DNA from: Kalmusia sp. IMI 367209
Taxonomy: Eukaryota; Ascomycota; Dothideomycetes; Pleosporales; Didymosphaeriaceae
Direction of reading: 5' to 3'
DNA length: 64,000 bases
Assembly: GCA_027946365.1 (NCBI GenBank)
Contig: JAPEUQ010000010.1
Location: 186,001 to 250,000, forward strand
Both the position numbers and the translations under genes were made by a program. Shown in pieces: positions 32,960 through 43,778 of this stretch. The notes beneath the pieces were generated by a model. It saw only the letters and a list, made by a program, of their open reading frames with translations. It had not been told where the DNA came from and searched no databases. The first letter of the stretch is position 1, and each line of letters starts with the position of its first letter.

Positions 32960-33432
32960 CATCAAAGCTACAGATACCACATCTATGCAATGCCCGCTCT
33001 GCCTCAGTGCAGCAAATGGCAGTGTTTCCGCGGAGTACGAGGTGGCCAGATTTTTATGAGATATCAGTAAACTAGGAATTGTTCTTGATATGGAAGGAAG
33101 ACTGAGTACTCGAAAGATGTATGCCTGGGGCCAGCGAATTTCTTGATTATGGTTCGAGTCAATATCGCGCTAGCCGAGTTAAGTTGACCGGTCATCTGGA
33201 TGGGGGAAGGTTGCTGCAGCACATCGTATTCCTTCCAGGCATATTACTTTCTTCCGGGAATCGATTCCTACAAGAGTTGCACTGCCGAGCAGGGTTTGTA
33301 GAAAGGTATATATTCTCTCCGGGGCGGGACGTATCGATGCTCTTGCATTTTGCTCTTACCCTGCGACTTGTAACATATTTTTTTGGACTTTAGGCAACAC
33401 TTAGCTTGAAAACATCCACACACACAAAAGAT
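32960..33432. other. Intergenic, upstream of second 2EXR gene
   Basis: An ORF at 33121-33393 (+) lacks motifs and is probably chance. Nothing else seen. Confidence 0.5.
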
Positions 33433-34245
33433 ATGGCAGACACGACAGCATCAGTGTCATCAGAGCAGTCCTCTTCTGACTGGTGCGAATGCTGCCACCA
33501 GTTCTGCACCGACGCTAGCCGCCTAGAGTTCGCTAAACGCTTCGAAACTTTCGCGCAACGTCGCGAGCTCGAATGGAATGAGCTCAAATACACCCCTCCC
33601 GCGTTGCAACCCGGCACCTTTCCTGTCCTTCAACTTCCTCGAGAGTTACGGAACAAAATATACAATTCTATGCTCGGAGCAAAGACCGGTACCACAAAAT
33701 ACCAATACGTGACACACGACCATATCTTCCCAACCCAAATTCTTTACCTCAATAGACAACTACGGAACGAGTTCCTAGACGAGTTTTTTGGGTCAGCGTT
33801 TGTCATGTGTCAGTACTCCATCAACCCAAAACACATCGAACTGCTTATCCCACCTGCAACGCTCTTCCCGCGCATCAAGCACTTCTGGGCGAGGCTTGTC
33901 AACTCGGACATGCACTGCCCAGCGCCCTCTTGGAAACAAATTTTGCATGATACGAAGCTACTTCTGGAGATGTTTCCGAATCTACTAGGAACCAGTTTGG
34001 TCTTCAAGGGGGTCTATAAAGAGGATAAGGCAATGGATGAAACGGATCTCGTGGAAGCGTGGGAGAGTAGTGAGCTGAGGCATGTGGAAGCGGTGCGGAG
34101 GGTGGCTTTTGAATTGGAGGGGCCGAGGAAGACTAGTGCGGGAGTGAGGGTGCAGAGACAGGATGGATATTTGTATTTGCGGAGTGGGGCAAAGTCGGCT
34201 CGAGTGTGGACTGAAAAGAAGGACAGTAAGGAAAAATTTGTGTGA
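33433..34245 (+). CDS. 2EXR/F-box-like domain protein
   Basis: A single-exon gene of 270 aa. I chose the second in-frame Met (MADTTASVSSEQSSSDWCE) because of its better context, AAAGATATGGCA; the first is at 33406. An acidic/Cys-containing N-terminus (SDWCECCHQFCTDASRLEF) precedes the domain start FPVLQLPRELRNKIYNSMLG and the conserved ILYLNRQLRNEFLDEFFGSA, typical of fungal 2EXR proteins. The C-terminal half (FPRIKHFWARLV, LLLEMFPNLLG) follows the family pattern of short helical and strand repeats. Function unknown. It shares this N-terminal motif with the gene at 29913, suggesting family expansion at this locus. Confidence 0.8.
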   Translation: MADTTASVSSEQSSSDWCECCHQFCTDASRLEFAKRFETFAQRRELEWNELKYTPPALQPGTFPVLQLPRELRNKIYNSMLGAKTGTTKYQYVTHDHIFPTQILYLNRQLRNEFLDEFFGSAFVMCQYSINPKHIELLIPPATLFPRIKHFWARLVNSDMHCPAPSWKQILHDTKLLLEMFPNLLGTSLVFKGVYKEDKAMDETDLVEAWESSELRHVEAVRRVAFELEGPRKTSAGVRVQRQDGYLYLRSGAKSARVWTEKKDSKEKFV

Positions 34246-34324
34246 AGCGCATCGCGAACTTGTTTACATACTTTATGCGAAATTTTCACAAGAATACATG
34301 AAGCCCACCTGTGCCTAAGCTCTA

Positions 34325-36309
34325 CTACGTATCGAGACCAAAACAATCGTCGAGTCCGCTCGGTAATGCCTGATCATGTCTTCCTCGATCAATGACTGGT
34401 TCATGATCCCACATGCCAAAGCTATCCAGCTTTGGATAAAAGACTTCCTCTTCAAGAACATTCCAATCATTTGGGTATTGATATTTGATCTCTGTAGCCG
34501 CCTGAAACTCCTTCGTTGCCGATTGTTCGGAAATACCTTCCCGTACCCCGCCGTTTTTTATGCATAAAGTTGTTATTTCTTTTTCTAAGATTCGCATGGT
34601 ATTGCCGTGTTCTATTTCTCCATGGCTGTTGAGTCCACTTGATAGAACTCGTGGAAGTGGTCCGGTCAAAGGGCCATATTTAGGGCAATTGATTAGAGCG
34701 CATCTTGTCGCGGCATTGTAAACCACAAAAGGCTCGGACTGGTCCATGAAGGTCCAATGCCTCAATGCTAGATGGCGACTGTAGGTCGTGTCTACACTAA
34801 GACGATTGTCGGCGATTTTGAAATTACTCTTCACATCCAAAGTATAGGGATCAGAGTGGGAATCCTCCAAGGGACTACTATCACTGAAAAATAAAACGCC
34901 ACCGCTGAGCGATCCATCTTGCAAGCAGTGGGCTGAAAGTAATTGCTCGATATTTGTAGCTTTCCAGATCTGGGCACCTGGAGCGTCCCAATGAAACTGT
35001 AGCTTAGCTGCTAGACGTTCCGCGGCTTGTTCATCGATCATTCTGGAAGCTCTCGCGAGGTAGGTAAGGTAGCAACTGAGTAGGCGGATGAAAGCTTCGG
35101 TGTTCTGCTTTGTCACTGTAGAAACAGAGTTTTCCGCTAGCATCAACTACATCGCGAATGAGCCAATGATTTAAGGTAGTTTATATCAATGGAACTTACA
35201 TCTAGAAATGTACACCTTGCGGAGACTGACAGCCCTAATACTGAAATAAAGAGCGCTTGTGTGTTCTGAAGCTTTGAAACAGAACGCTCCAGATTAGCGG
35301 GCTTCAGTCTTCTGTCGAGCATTATCAGGAATTTTTTCCCAATATATTGCACAATTTGTTCTAGCTCTTCGCGCTCGAAGTGATGATATCTCGCATTCGT
35401 AGAGTGATGCAGGACGTTGTTGGTAAGGAAGATGAGTAGCCGGAGGTAGATGCACATTTCATGGCCTAGTGCTTGCTGTAACACGTTGCCCATCTTGTTT
35501 GATCTTAACAAATACAAGATACTGAAGTCGGAATGATTCGATCCGTTTATGAGCCAACGAGCCAGATGGTGTGCCGCCGATCCTAGATTAACTTCAAATG
35601 GAAAGGATGTATCATAGAAATCGCCTTGCTCGACAAATTGTTTGATGATTGCTGTCAATTTCGATGTGATAGGAATGCTAATAGACTTCATATGCTGTGT
35701 GTGGCCGCAGAAAGCAAAGATGGAAATGGACTCCAAAGATGGTGGGTGGAAACATTCCGTCCATCTCATAACCTTGGATCCCTCGCAAGATTGAGTGAGT
35801 ATTGCGCATGCCTTGCAAGGATCTTCGCGTGAGCACTGAATGTTGTTAGGCTACTCACAGTCGAAAGTTGGCTCTGGGTACGTACAGGAATCTTTCGAAG
35901 CCTGCACCGAAAGCAAGCTCCACGCTTGCGAAGCTCTTTCACCTCTTCTCTCCTCGCACCTTCAAAAGTAGAGCGCCGAGGGGATCTTTGCAGGCAGACC
36001 AGTCACCGAAGAAAAACAAAGGTAAGTAGAGGTGGCGACATTTGGTAATTTTCGCTTCCTCAATCCGTTTTCAGGCGTAAAAGAATTGGATGCATTACCG
36101 AAATGTCGCGAGACATTATCTTCGCTTGAGGGTAAAGTAGCGCAAGTCATTGGTGTGTTATAGCCTCCCTCGATGACGACATCATTTGTTGTGGCTGGAA
36201 TGGCTTGAATGATTGGGGGCTCATTGTCATACAACGTTGTAAATCTGAAGAACAGTGCTTCGGTCGATATATCATCCAGAGATTTGTGGTCACCTTCAAG
36301 TGCGTCCAT
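34325..36309 (-). CDS. Zn(II)2Cys6 transcription factor
   Basis: Sure exons: about 35886..35996, 35200..35835, 34325..35146; introns 35836..35885 (50 nt) and 35147..35199 (53 nt). The DNA-binding cluster reads LRKRGACFRCRLRKIP, then CSREDPCKACAILTQSCEG: Cx2Cx6Cx5Cx2Cx6C, with the first intron just before the third Cys. An N-terminal exon starting at 36309 (MDALEGDHKSLDDISTEALF) probably belongs to it, but its splice to SPRRSTFEGARREEVKELRK near 35996 could not be fixed. The remaining 490 aa are a helical regulatory region without a clear fungal_trans motif. The protein is probably a nuclear regulator. Nearby genes give no target hint, and the aminotransferase at 36645-38045 lies upstream on the same strand, not divergently. 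Confidence 0.78.
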
Positions 36310-36644
36310 GTTGGCGTATTATAATGGGTTTCGTTCGTACTGTTCGACTTGTAGACATTTTGGATCGCAAGGTTTTATGTGCTCTTGCGGTTCGTATGAC
36401 CAGGCTAAATGAGGCGATACGAGCGGACTGTGATAGGTGAGCTACACGCCACTGATGCTGATTCTCACCGCACCTCGAAATGGCTACCGCAGCTGCGATC
36501 TTCGTATAAGGTAACATTATTGCTAGAGAGAGGTTCATGAGTAGTTTTGATTAGCGGAAATACATCGCTTTCATGGTTTAGGCAGTCAATCGTAAGGTAA
36601 CATCACATGGATCCTCATCATTATTTTCTAAATCCTGAAGCGCG
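36310..36644. other. Intergenic between the Zn2Cys6 gene and aminotransferase
   Basis: Contains the 5' side of the regulator and the 3' side of the aminotransferase. Nothing else seen. Confidence 0.5.
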
Positions 36645-38045
36645 TTAGAGCCTAGCTTCCAACGTAGACCCATTCATATGTTGCTGATCTCCCTCTGTTG
36701 CATAAAGTGGTTGAGTTCCCGGAGTCGCTCTCATTGCCTCTTCCATTATCGCTAGGGCTCGATCAAGCTGCTCCTCTGTAACTGTCAGAGGGGGCGCAAT
36801 GCGGAAGACACCTCCAAAGGACGCCAGAGTAGCAAGCTGGGCCCACAGACCCATCTCAGTCATCTTCTTTGCCACTGCATTGCCGACCTCTGGGGCTCCG
36901 ATTTTTGTTGTACGATCTCCCACAATTTCAACACCAGCCATCAGGCCACGGCCTCTGACATCCCCAATACATCCGTAACGCGATTGCAGCCTCTTCAATC
37001 CGGCCTGAAGCTTGACTCCCAGTTGTCGAGATCGCGCAACTAGATCATCTCTGGTGACAATCTCCAGTACTTTATCGCCAACTGCAGCTGGAAGAGGGTC
37101 ATTGATATGCGTCGTGTAGAACAAGAAGCCATTTTCCTTTGCATGTTGTGCGATACTGTTCGAGGTCACTACTGCACTAAGCGGAAGCCCATTGCCTAGG
37201 GTCTTGCTCAGCGTCAGAATATCCGGTACGACGCCTTCGTCTTCGGCATGATGCGTGAATGCAAACATATCACCTGCTCTTCCAAGCCCTGTCTGCGCTT
37301 CATCAATGATGAGGAGCATTTTCCTCTTCACACAGTGTGCTTTCATAGCTTTCAAATAGCCAGGCGGTAACTCGAGCATCCCGCCACTGGAAAGAATCGG
37401 TTCGAGAATTACAGCCGCAAGAGAGCCACACGACTGCTTGTCCAAAAGATCGAATCCATAGTCCAGCTCCGTCTTCCAATCGTAGCTTCCGTCGGCGTGT
37501 CTGAACACGGAGCGATAAGAGTTCGGGCTCGGCAGAACGAGGTTTCCAGGCATAAGTGGACCATAGCCAGCGCGACCGGCGTGGTACTGCGCTCCTAGAG
37601 ACACTCCAGTCATTCCATGCCACGATGCTGCCAGGCCGACGACTTCAAATTTTCCGGTATAGAATTTCGCGAGCCGAATCGCTGCTTCATTGCTCTCCCC
37701 TCCCGTGCTCAGAAAAAAGGCCTTGTCCAAACCTGCAGGCGTAACACCGTTCAACCTCTTGGCCAGGTTGATCACAGGAGGGCTGATCATGCCACTGAAG
37801 AGATGGTCTAGTTGTTGCGCGTGCTCGTGGATAACTTGCACTACTTCCGGATTCCCGTGCCCGATGAGACACGACATCTGGCCAGAAGTAAAGTCCATCA
37901 TTTGATGACCTGTGTGTGTCTGAACATATATTCCGTTGGCCGAAGTGATTATCTCGGGGTGATACGTGGTGCCGTAGGAGAGTAGGTGTTCGTCTGCATC
38001 GCGCTGCAATTGTTCAGCGTCGACAGATTCATATAAGCGGACCAT
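36645..38045 (-). CDS. Class-III PLP aminotransferase, 2,2-dialkylglycine decarboxylase-like
   Basis: A single exon of 466 aa. It resembles dialkylglycine decarboxylase, which decarboxylates dialkyl amino acids and transaminates pyruvate. Visible features are MMDFTSGQMSCLIGHGNPEVV, the PLP-phosphate motif FFLSTGGESNEAAIRLAK, SWHGMTGVSLGAQYHAGR, the Asp that binds the pyridine nitrogen in LLIIDEAQTGLGRAGDMFAF, the Schiff-base Lys in DILTLSKTLGNGLPLSAV, and the GRGLMAGVEIV block near the C-terminus. Length and order fit a complete enzyme. Within the class-III family, 4-aminobutyrate or ornithine aminotransferase is less likely given the CLIGHGNP and ISPPV signatures. No targeting peptide is seen, so it is probably cytosolic. 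Confidence 0.9.
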   Translation of the reverse strand: MVRLYESVDAEQLQRDADEHLLSYGTTYHPEIITSANGIYVQTHTGHQMMDFTSGQMSCLIGHGNPEVVQVIHEHAQQLDHLFSGMISPPVINLAKRLNGVTPAGLDKAFFLSTGGESNEAAIRLAKFYTGKFEVVGLAASWHGMTGVSLGAQYHAGRAGYGPLMPGNLVLPSPNSYRSVFRHADGSYDWKTELDYGFDLLDKQSCGSLAAVILEPILSSGGMLELPPGYLKAMKAHCVKRKMLLIIDEAQTGLGRAGDMFAFTHHAEDEGVVPDILTLSKTLGNGLPLSAVVTSNSIAQHAKENGFLFYTTHINDPLPAAVGDKVLEIVTRDDLVARSRQLGVKLQAGLKRLQSRYGCIGDVRGRGLMAGVEIVGDRTTKIGAPEVGNAVAKKMTEMGLWAQLATLASFGGVFRIAPPLTVTEEQLDRALAIMEEAMRATPGTQPLYATEGDQQHMNGSTLEARL

Positions 38046-38601
38046 AGTGGTAGGGAGATTTTAAGATAGGAACAATTCTCTGATGCTACCTTCATTTTCA
38101 CGTATTCTTTCGAATTAATATATGTCTGTCGTAGAGAACCGTTCAGTCTTGGTTGTTGGATTTACCCCACTCCGCAGCTTTCCGACGGCGAACGAAGGAT
38201 TTCGCCTCACCCAATTAAACTTCTTTTTTCGCAAAGATAGGCAAGATACGGTTTTTGGCAGCTCATCATTTTCGCTCTTTCTGTTTTCCGTGTGTCTATC
38301 TAGTCTTGTTAGTTTCGAGCTACGTTTTCGCTACTCGAATAATGTGCAAGTAAATTTCGATCGATCTAGGCATACGCTCAGTCTCGCTAGCCTATGTCTA
38401 GGATCTAGGAAATCTTGTCATGCAGAAATTTTACAAGCAATTTGAAGCGAGGGACAAAGGCTCATGGAAAAAGGCAAGCACGAAGCGGCCGTGCGAAATG
38501 AATTTGATACAAGAAGCGAAGCCTCCATCGAGGAGAATCATATATACATTTCCTCCGTAACAACACTCGGATTTATTCGATCGGGTTGGATGTCAAAATA
38601 T
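38046..38601. other. Intergenic, upstream of the aminotransferase
   Basis: T-rich on the plus strand around 38220-38340, as in many fungal promoters read on the other strand. No gene. Confidence 0.5.
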
Positions 38602-39775
38602 TTAGCCACGGAAAGCACGCGCGTGCCTCCTAATCTTCTTAGATGCAGCTGAGCTGTCAGCCGCATCGGCCTCTTCGAGGAAGGCAATGAACTCGGAGAT
38701 GGTGTACTTCTTCTCTACTGAAGGGTTGGAAGGAGTAGTGGTGGGTGCGGTAGCGGTGGGTGCAGTCGCGGTGGGTGCGGCAGCAGTTGGAGCGCTGCTG
38801 GAAGCAGGCTCTTGGGTCGCAGGCGTCTCGGCAACAGCGGTAGGAGTTGCAACTGCGGAAGTCTGAGAAGCAGGCGCAGAGCTTGCAACTGAAGTAGCGG
38901 AGGCAGCGCTCGAAGCAGGCTTGGTAGCAGTAGAAGGCTTAGCTGTGGCAGCTGGTGCACCCTCAATCGTGCCGAAAGTGAGAAGCTGGGGAGTAGCCTC
39001 AGTTCCTCCCTCAATTAGAGCCGGTCCAGGAATAGGGTAGCTTTCTAGAGGAGCATGGATGCTGAACCCAAGACCCGGGCCAGTCTTGCTGTAAGCAGAG
39101 GGGAAGGTAACGGTATCGGTAGGGACTAAAGAACCACTACCGGTCACCGTGAGCTGGAAACATCCCGGGTAGTGTTGTGCTCCCCCAGAAGCGCTGGCAG
39201 CGTGGAGAGCGATTGCTTCAGCACGGAGAAGATAATCTCCAGGGGCGAGATCCACAGGAATCTTGAAGCTAAGCTTTCCACCTGCTACAAGTCAGTTATG
39301 ATCTATACTAGCAGTGCGCTTGCAGTAGATTACCATTATAGTTCATGTCCTTAGTACCCCAGAAGTCGTTGTCGCCTTGAGTCGATCCTGGAGCCGGTGC
39401 CCAGCCGTTCTGGTAGACCTTGAAGAAGTCTTCAGCTCCAGTAGCGGCTGCTGCGTCTTTAACCGCAGCCATGTACGCAAGAACTGGACCCCAATGAGCA
39501 CCACCGATGCCCTCCTCAGTGCTTGAACGGCTGTCGTGCTGGTGCATCTCAATGGTGACGGTATCACCGGCGGCGAACTGGCAGTTGCCTTCCGCATCCG
39601 CCGGGTTCACGTTGCACTGCAATGCAGTGCCGGTGTAGTCCTCAACAGGACTGTTCGATGGAACTTTCCTGACGCAGGTGCTTCCAAGATCTTCTCCATT
39701 CTTCCACAAGTATTGCCAGGTAGCGTGCGCATTGGCAACTGCGGCGATGCTGACAATGACAGCGGCGGTCTTCAT
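38602..39775 (-). CDS. AA9 lytic polysaccharide monooxygenase with long low-complexity tail
   Basis: Exons 39334..39775 and 38602..39281; intron 39282..39333 (52 nt, donor GTAATC) joins MNYNG to GKLSFKIP; 373 aa. AA9 enzymes are secreted copper enzymes that oxidatively cleave cellulose and related glucans. The signal peptide (MKTAAVIVSIAAVANA) ends just before His17, the copper-binding N-terminal His. The second ligand is His94 (GGAHWGPVLAYM), and the axial Tyr185 lies in GGAQHYPGCFQLTV. The catalytic domain ends around residue 240. After that come about 130 residues rich in Ala/Thr/Ser/Pro, including PTATAPTATAPTTTP, then a short charged end (EKKYTISEFIAFLEEADA..RRHARAFRG) in place of a CBM1 or GPI signal. 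That C-terminal helix-like end is unusual and its role is unknown. Confidence 0.92.
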
Positions 39776-41353
39776 TTTTAATGAACGAGTGTTGGAGGAA
39801 AGAGTGACAAAAAAAACGAATGAAAGACTATGAGAAAGTCGAAGGCGAATGAAAGTCAGCGCAGCTGCGTTATCTTCCTCATCCTGAGGGCATCGCGCAA
39901 CTTATACTATGTGCAAAAGAGAGCGCTAATGTCTTTAGTTACAACTTGGGTCAGTGCAAGGCCATGGTCGTTTCGTTTACCACCCGACAACCGAATTCAT
40001 GCTTGGGTATTCCTGAGGACCTGGGATAGATTGAGCCAAGAAAGCTTAGTCTTCATCTCATCTGGTCTTCCCACCCGTTTCACGGCCCTGTGGATCTCGA
40101 CTGGGACGGGTGGAGCAAATCTGATTGGTGGAGGAATTCGTTCTCTAGAGAACGGGATGAGCCAAGAGCAAACCAAGTCCGTGCGACGCTCGGCCGACAT
40201 TGGAGGGGTTTCTACAGTCATGCTATCGTTCGGGTCTGCCGTTGACTAGCCAAAATCTTTCCAGAGACATGCTTACCAGACTCACTTGGCTCTCTTCGCT
40301 AGGACGAGCCAGATCGTTTGTGACCTGTGAAAAACCACGGAGCCGTAGTCATTTGATCAGCCAATCATCGTGAAGGACAGCCGGCGTCATGATTTCAAGC
40401 CATCAACGCGTGCACTATAGCGGCTCTGGCAAAGTTTTGAAACCAACACGGCTTGATAACACGAGATCTCGTTCGTGGACTGGAAGCTGTCAGGGTGTCC
40501 TCATGTGCCAACGCGCGCGGGTGCGATGAAACACGGCGGTGGGGCTCTAGTTCGCATGATCGCTGCAGGGTTCGTGCTACGCAACAAGATGACGGGAAAT
40601 TTGAAAAAGTTGACGAGATGACTGCGTGTTGCCAGCGTCACATAGCATGGCCGACGTTTTGCAAAAGAAATGATGTAATCGCATCCTAGCAAAGCATTTC
40701 AGAGCGAGATTGTTTGTCGGTTAGGAGTCGCCCTTTCCCAAAACAAAACGGGAATGAAAAACAAAATGCCATCATCGGCATTACTCTCTAAGCTCGTATG
40801 CTAGCTTACTGAGTTTCGCGCATTTATGTGATGATACCCATTTGAGAAAAGCATCACTGTACGTGTAGATACACGGTGAATGTCTCATGACATAATTTCC
40901 TAACTTTTAGGTATCCTAGGCCTGAATCTAACTTGCTCGGCTTCAGCTAAGAGAAAAAATTTTTCCAATCATTTACTGATATATACAAGTATATACATCT
41001 CACTTTCCACTCGCTACTCGTCGTACAAGCAAGCCCCGCTTGTTATATAAGCAGCATGCAGCTTTTGTTCAACCAGTCGTCGCACGCAACTTAGTGAACT
41101 AGCAGGAGGGACATCTGATGATTTTTTCTATCTGTATTGAAAGCGTATACCTACCTAGAGGTGCCTTTACGTAGTTAAATACCAACACCGATATTATCGT
41201 ATTCCTTGCATGCTTGTAACGCTTCGCCTAAAGCAGCTAGCGTTCTGCCATGGCAAATGCCGTGCTTCGTATTCAATGGCTGTAAAGGGCGGAGACGCGA
41301 CGTTAAGAGCTCGACTCCGCGCACCACATGTAACACTCTGCAAATGTGACAAC
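39776..41353. other. Divergent intergenic region, AA9 and F-box promoters
   Basis: The AA9 gene (-) and F-box gene (+) start on either side. A TATATAA-type TATA box occurs near 41043 on the plus strand. Short ORFs inside have no motifs. Confidence 0.5.
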
Positions 41354-42985
41354 ATGCATCCAGCCTGGTTCACTGACGACATTTGGAAATTGCTCATTGA
41401 GCACCTTCGTCCATGCGACCTCGCCATTTTGGCACAAACTAACAAAGAACTCTCAAGCCTTTCCCTAGACCAGTTGTGGCACACGGTCACGTCTTTCGAA
41501 CCGTTCATGTCTTGTCTTCCGAAAGACCATCGTCATCGGATTTTACGACCAGAAGAATTGGAGCGACTCGATTTCTATGCCGGAAAGGTGAGAGTTTTAA
41601 GCTTGGAAGGCGAGAGTACAACGCACCCGCTTCGTTTGCCTCCTCCATATCACATACACATCAACGAGAAACGATATAAGAAGGGAAAGAGCTGGGAAAC
41701 TCTTTGGACGGAAATCGATGAGTTACGACCTAATAAGGCTTTTCTGCCGCACTTGAGGAAATTGCGCATCAACAACGCAGATGAGCGGTATCTTCGTGCG
41801 CTTGTTGGAATTTCCGGTTCTAAACTAGAGCACGTATACGCCAAGTATCTTCACACCAGACAAAATCCAAGTGTTGTATCACAATTCCTAGAGTCCCTAC
41901 AAGATATCAGCAAACTAGAATATCTCTTTGTCCGCGACGGCCAAGACTTGATTCCATCATCAGTCTTAATGGATGCGCCACTCAAGCATATCCGATTAGA
42001 TCCGCGAATCTCGGCAAACAGACACCAGGACCTTCACTATAAGATATTCCCCCTACGGCCAGAAATCTTGCACAAAGATACTCTGGAGCACCTCACAATC
42101 GGCTTGACGAAACAATGGTATACATCGGACCTCAAACTCGACGATGGCAAATACTTGTCAAATTTACAGACACTATGGCTGAATCTTACCACTCTCGAAT
42201 CGGATACATTTAGAAAATCTAGCGGGTCTCCTGTCCGCTTTCTGAAAGCATTAGATCAACCTCGGCTCAAGTTACTGAACATCAAATTTCGTTACGATGC
42301 CACTGGATCGCAGTTCCTTGACGTTGTAAAGGCAGCAAAGCAGTCATGCCAACTAGGCAACTTAAAAGAGCTTGCACTTGCCGGTGGAGGATGGTTCGAT
42401 AATTGTCCCGAGTGTGGTGCCCGTCCTGCACCTCTGATCAAGCCGAGCACATTGAGAAAGGCACTTCAACACCTTCTTCCACTGCCCAACCTCAAGGTCT
42501 TGCGTATAAGCGTCGCTCCCAATTTTCTTGATATCCTGGATATGAACATGTACAAAGGAATCGCAGCGCATCTTCCGAACTTGGAAAAATTGCACCTTGG
42601 TCATGGAGAATTCTATACCGGATCAATCTTTAGTGGCACTGTGATTCACGAGAGCGTTCCGCTCCGTCATGTTGCCGCATTTTGTCACCTCTTTCCTAAT
42701 CTCATGGAGGTCACCGTCGGTACACTGTACGGTAAAGGATTAGAGCAATGCCCAGAGTTGAAGTGGACATCATGGGGCGTGAAAAAGGTTCAGTGGCGCT
42801 GGAATACATCAAAAGGCGCATTTTCCGGAGACTCTGACTTCGAGGACGAACTAGTGTACCGGAACCTCATGGTCTATTTTCCACATAGTGATATGACTGC
42901 TGTGTATGGTGCTAAATTAAAGTTGAGAGAAGCGCGGACAGCTGTTGTTGATCCGGCGGTATTAGGATATGACCCAGGGCTATAG
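41354..42985 (+). CDS. F-box protein with leucine-rich-like repeats
   Basis: A single exon. The start is put at MHPAWFTDDIWKLLIEHLRPCDLAILAQTNKELSSLSLDQLWHTV, a typical F-box; an upstream in-frame Met at 41210 would add 48 residues. F-box proteins bind Skp1 and bring substrates to SCF ubiquitin ligases. The remaining 500 residues contain irregular LRR-like strands (LPHLRKLRINNAD, LEYLFVRDG, LSNLQTLWLNLTTL, LGNLKELALAGGGW, LPNLKVLRISV, LPNLEKLHLGHGEF, FPNLMEVTVG), which would form the substrate-binding surface. A CPECGARPAP segment sits in the middle. The frame is complete. The substrate cannot be told from sequence. Confidence 0.85.
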   Translation: MHPAWFTDDIWKLLIEHLRPCDLAILAQTNKELSSLSLDQLWHTVTSFEPFMSCLPKDHRHRILRPEELERLDFYAGKVRVLSLEGESTTHPLRLPPPYHIHINEKRYKKGKSWETLWTEIDELRPNKAFLPHLRKLRINNADERYLRALVGISGSKLEHVYAKYLHTRQNPSVVSQFLESLQDISKLEYLFVRDGQDLIPSSVLMDAPLKHIRLDPRISANRHQDLHYKIFPLRPEILHKDTLEHLTIGLTKQWYTSDLKLDDGKYLSNLQTLWLNLTTLESDTFRKSSGSPVRFLKALDQPRLKLLNIKFRYDATGSQFLDVVKAAKQSCQLGNLKELALAGGGWFDNCPECGARPAPLIKPSTLRKALQHLLPLPNLKVLRISVAPNFLDILDMNMYKGIAAHLPNLEKLHLGHGEFYTGSIFSGTVIHESVPLRHVAAFCHLFPNLMEVTVGTLYGKGLEQCPELKWTSWGVKKVQWRWNTSKGAFSGDSDFEDELVYRNLMVYFPHSDMTAVYGAKLKLREARTAVVDPAVLGYDPGL

Positions 42986-43778
42986 TACAATTGAATTACC
43001 CGATAATGTGTACTGTATCATTGCGAGGATACGCTCGTAAGAAGATCTCAAGCTCGCTGGCAGTCTAGGGCGTAGTTGGGATGAGAGGAATTCCTAGATT
43101 AGATAGGCTTCCTTTTCCAAGGTAAATCCATCAATCGTTACTGTTCTCTCTTAGAAAACGCTCATAAGTAGAAAAAAGATATATGATAATACAATAAGTG
43201 AACTGAATCTATCTTAGAAAGGACGGTCACTAGAAGAAGTCTCTGTGTCTATAAAAGAGAGACCCTAGCGTGTAAAACATGACTCAACGTCTACAAGATG
43301 GACGTATGAACACCTATGGGCCATTGGCATATCATTGGAAGTGCCCCAATATAGAATTAACTCTATTCAATTGAGATATGCCATTGTAGAATCCCGCCCG
43401 CCTCGATTGTCTGAGCTCAACTCCAGAGTCGACTCATCTACCTGGGTTTGGCAATATATTTTCTAAAAAACCTCGATTGTCGCTTATTTCCTAAATGAAG
43501 TTCTTTGCAACGCTACGAGAAGTACATAAGGCTCTTTCAAAGCTGACTACCAGAAAGCTCGGCACCTTGTCTCCGCCATCTTCATTCGAGAGCCAATCTC
43601 GTCTCAAATACCGACAACCAGAAAACCTCGGAGATGTCAAACAACTAGTACTATCTAAGACGAGAGGAAACTGATCCGTCGAGATCGAGAGAAGCACTCT
43701 CGAACGTGTGAGGGCTGATTGTATTAGTAGAATTAATATCGATTCAAAAAGCACCTGTGCTGTGGGATAAAATCTACA
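42986..43778. other. AT-rich intergenic region between convergent genes
   Basis: Carries 3' ends of the F-box gene and of the next minus-strand gene. An ORF at 43491-43754 (minus) has no motifs. Confidence 0.5.

Noticed and set aside
33121..33393. 90-aa ORF upstream of the second 2EXR gene
   Set aside because: No motifs, poor composition; probably chance.
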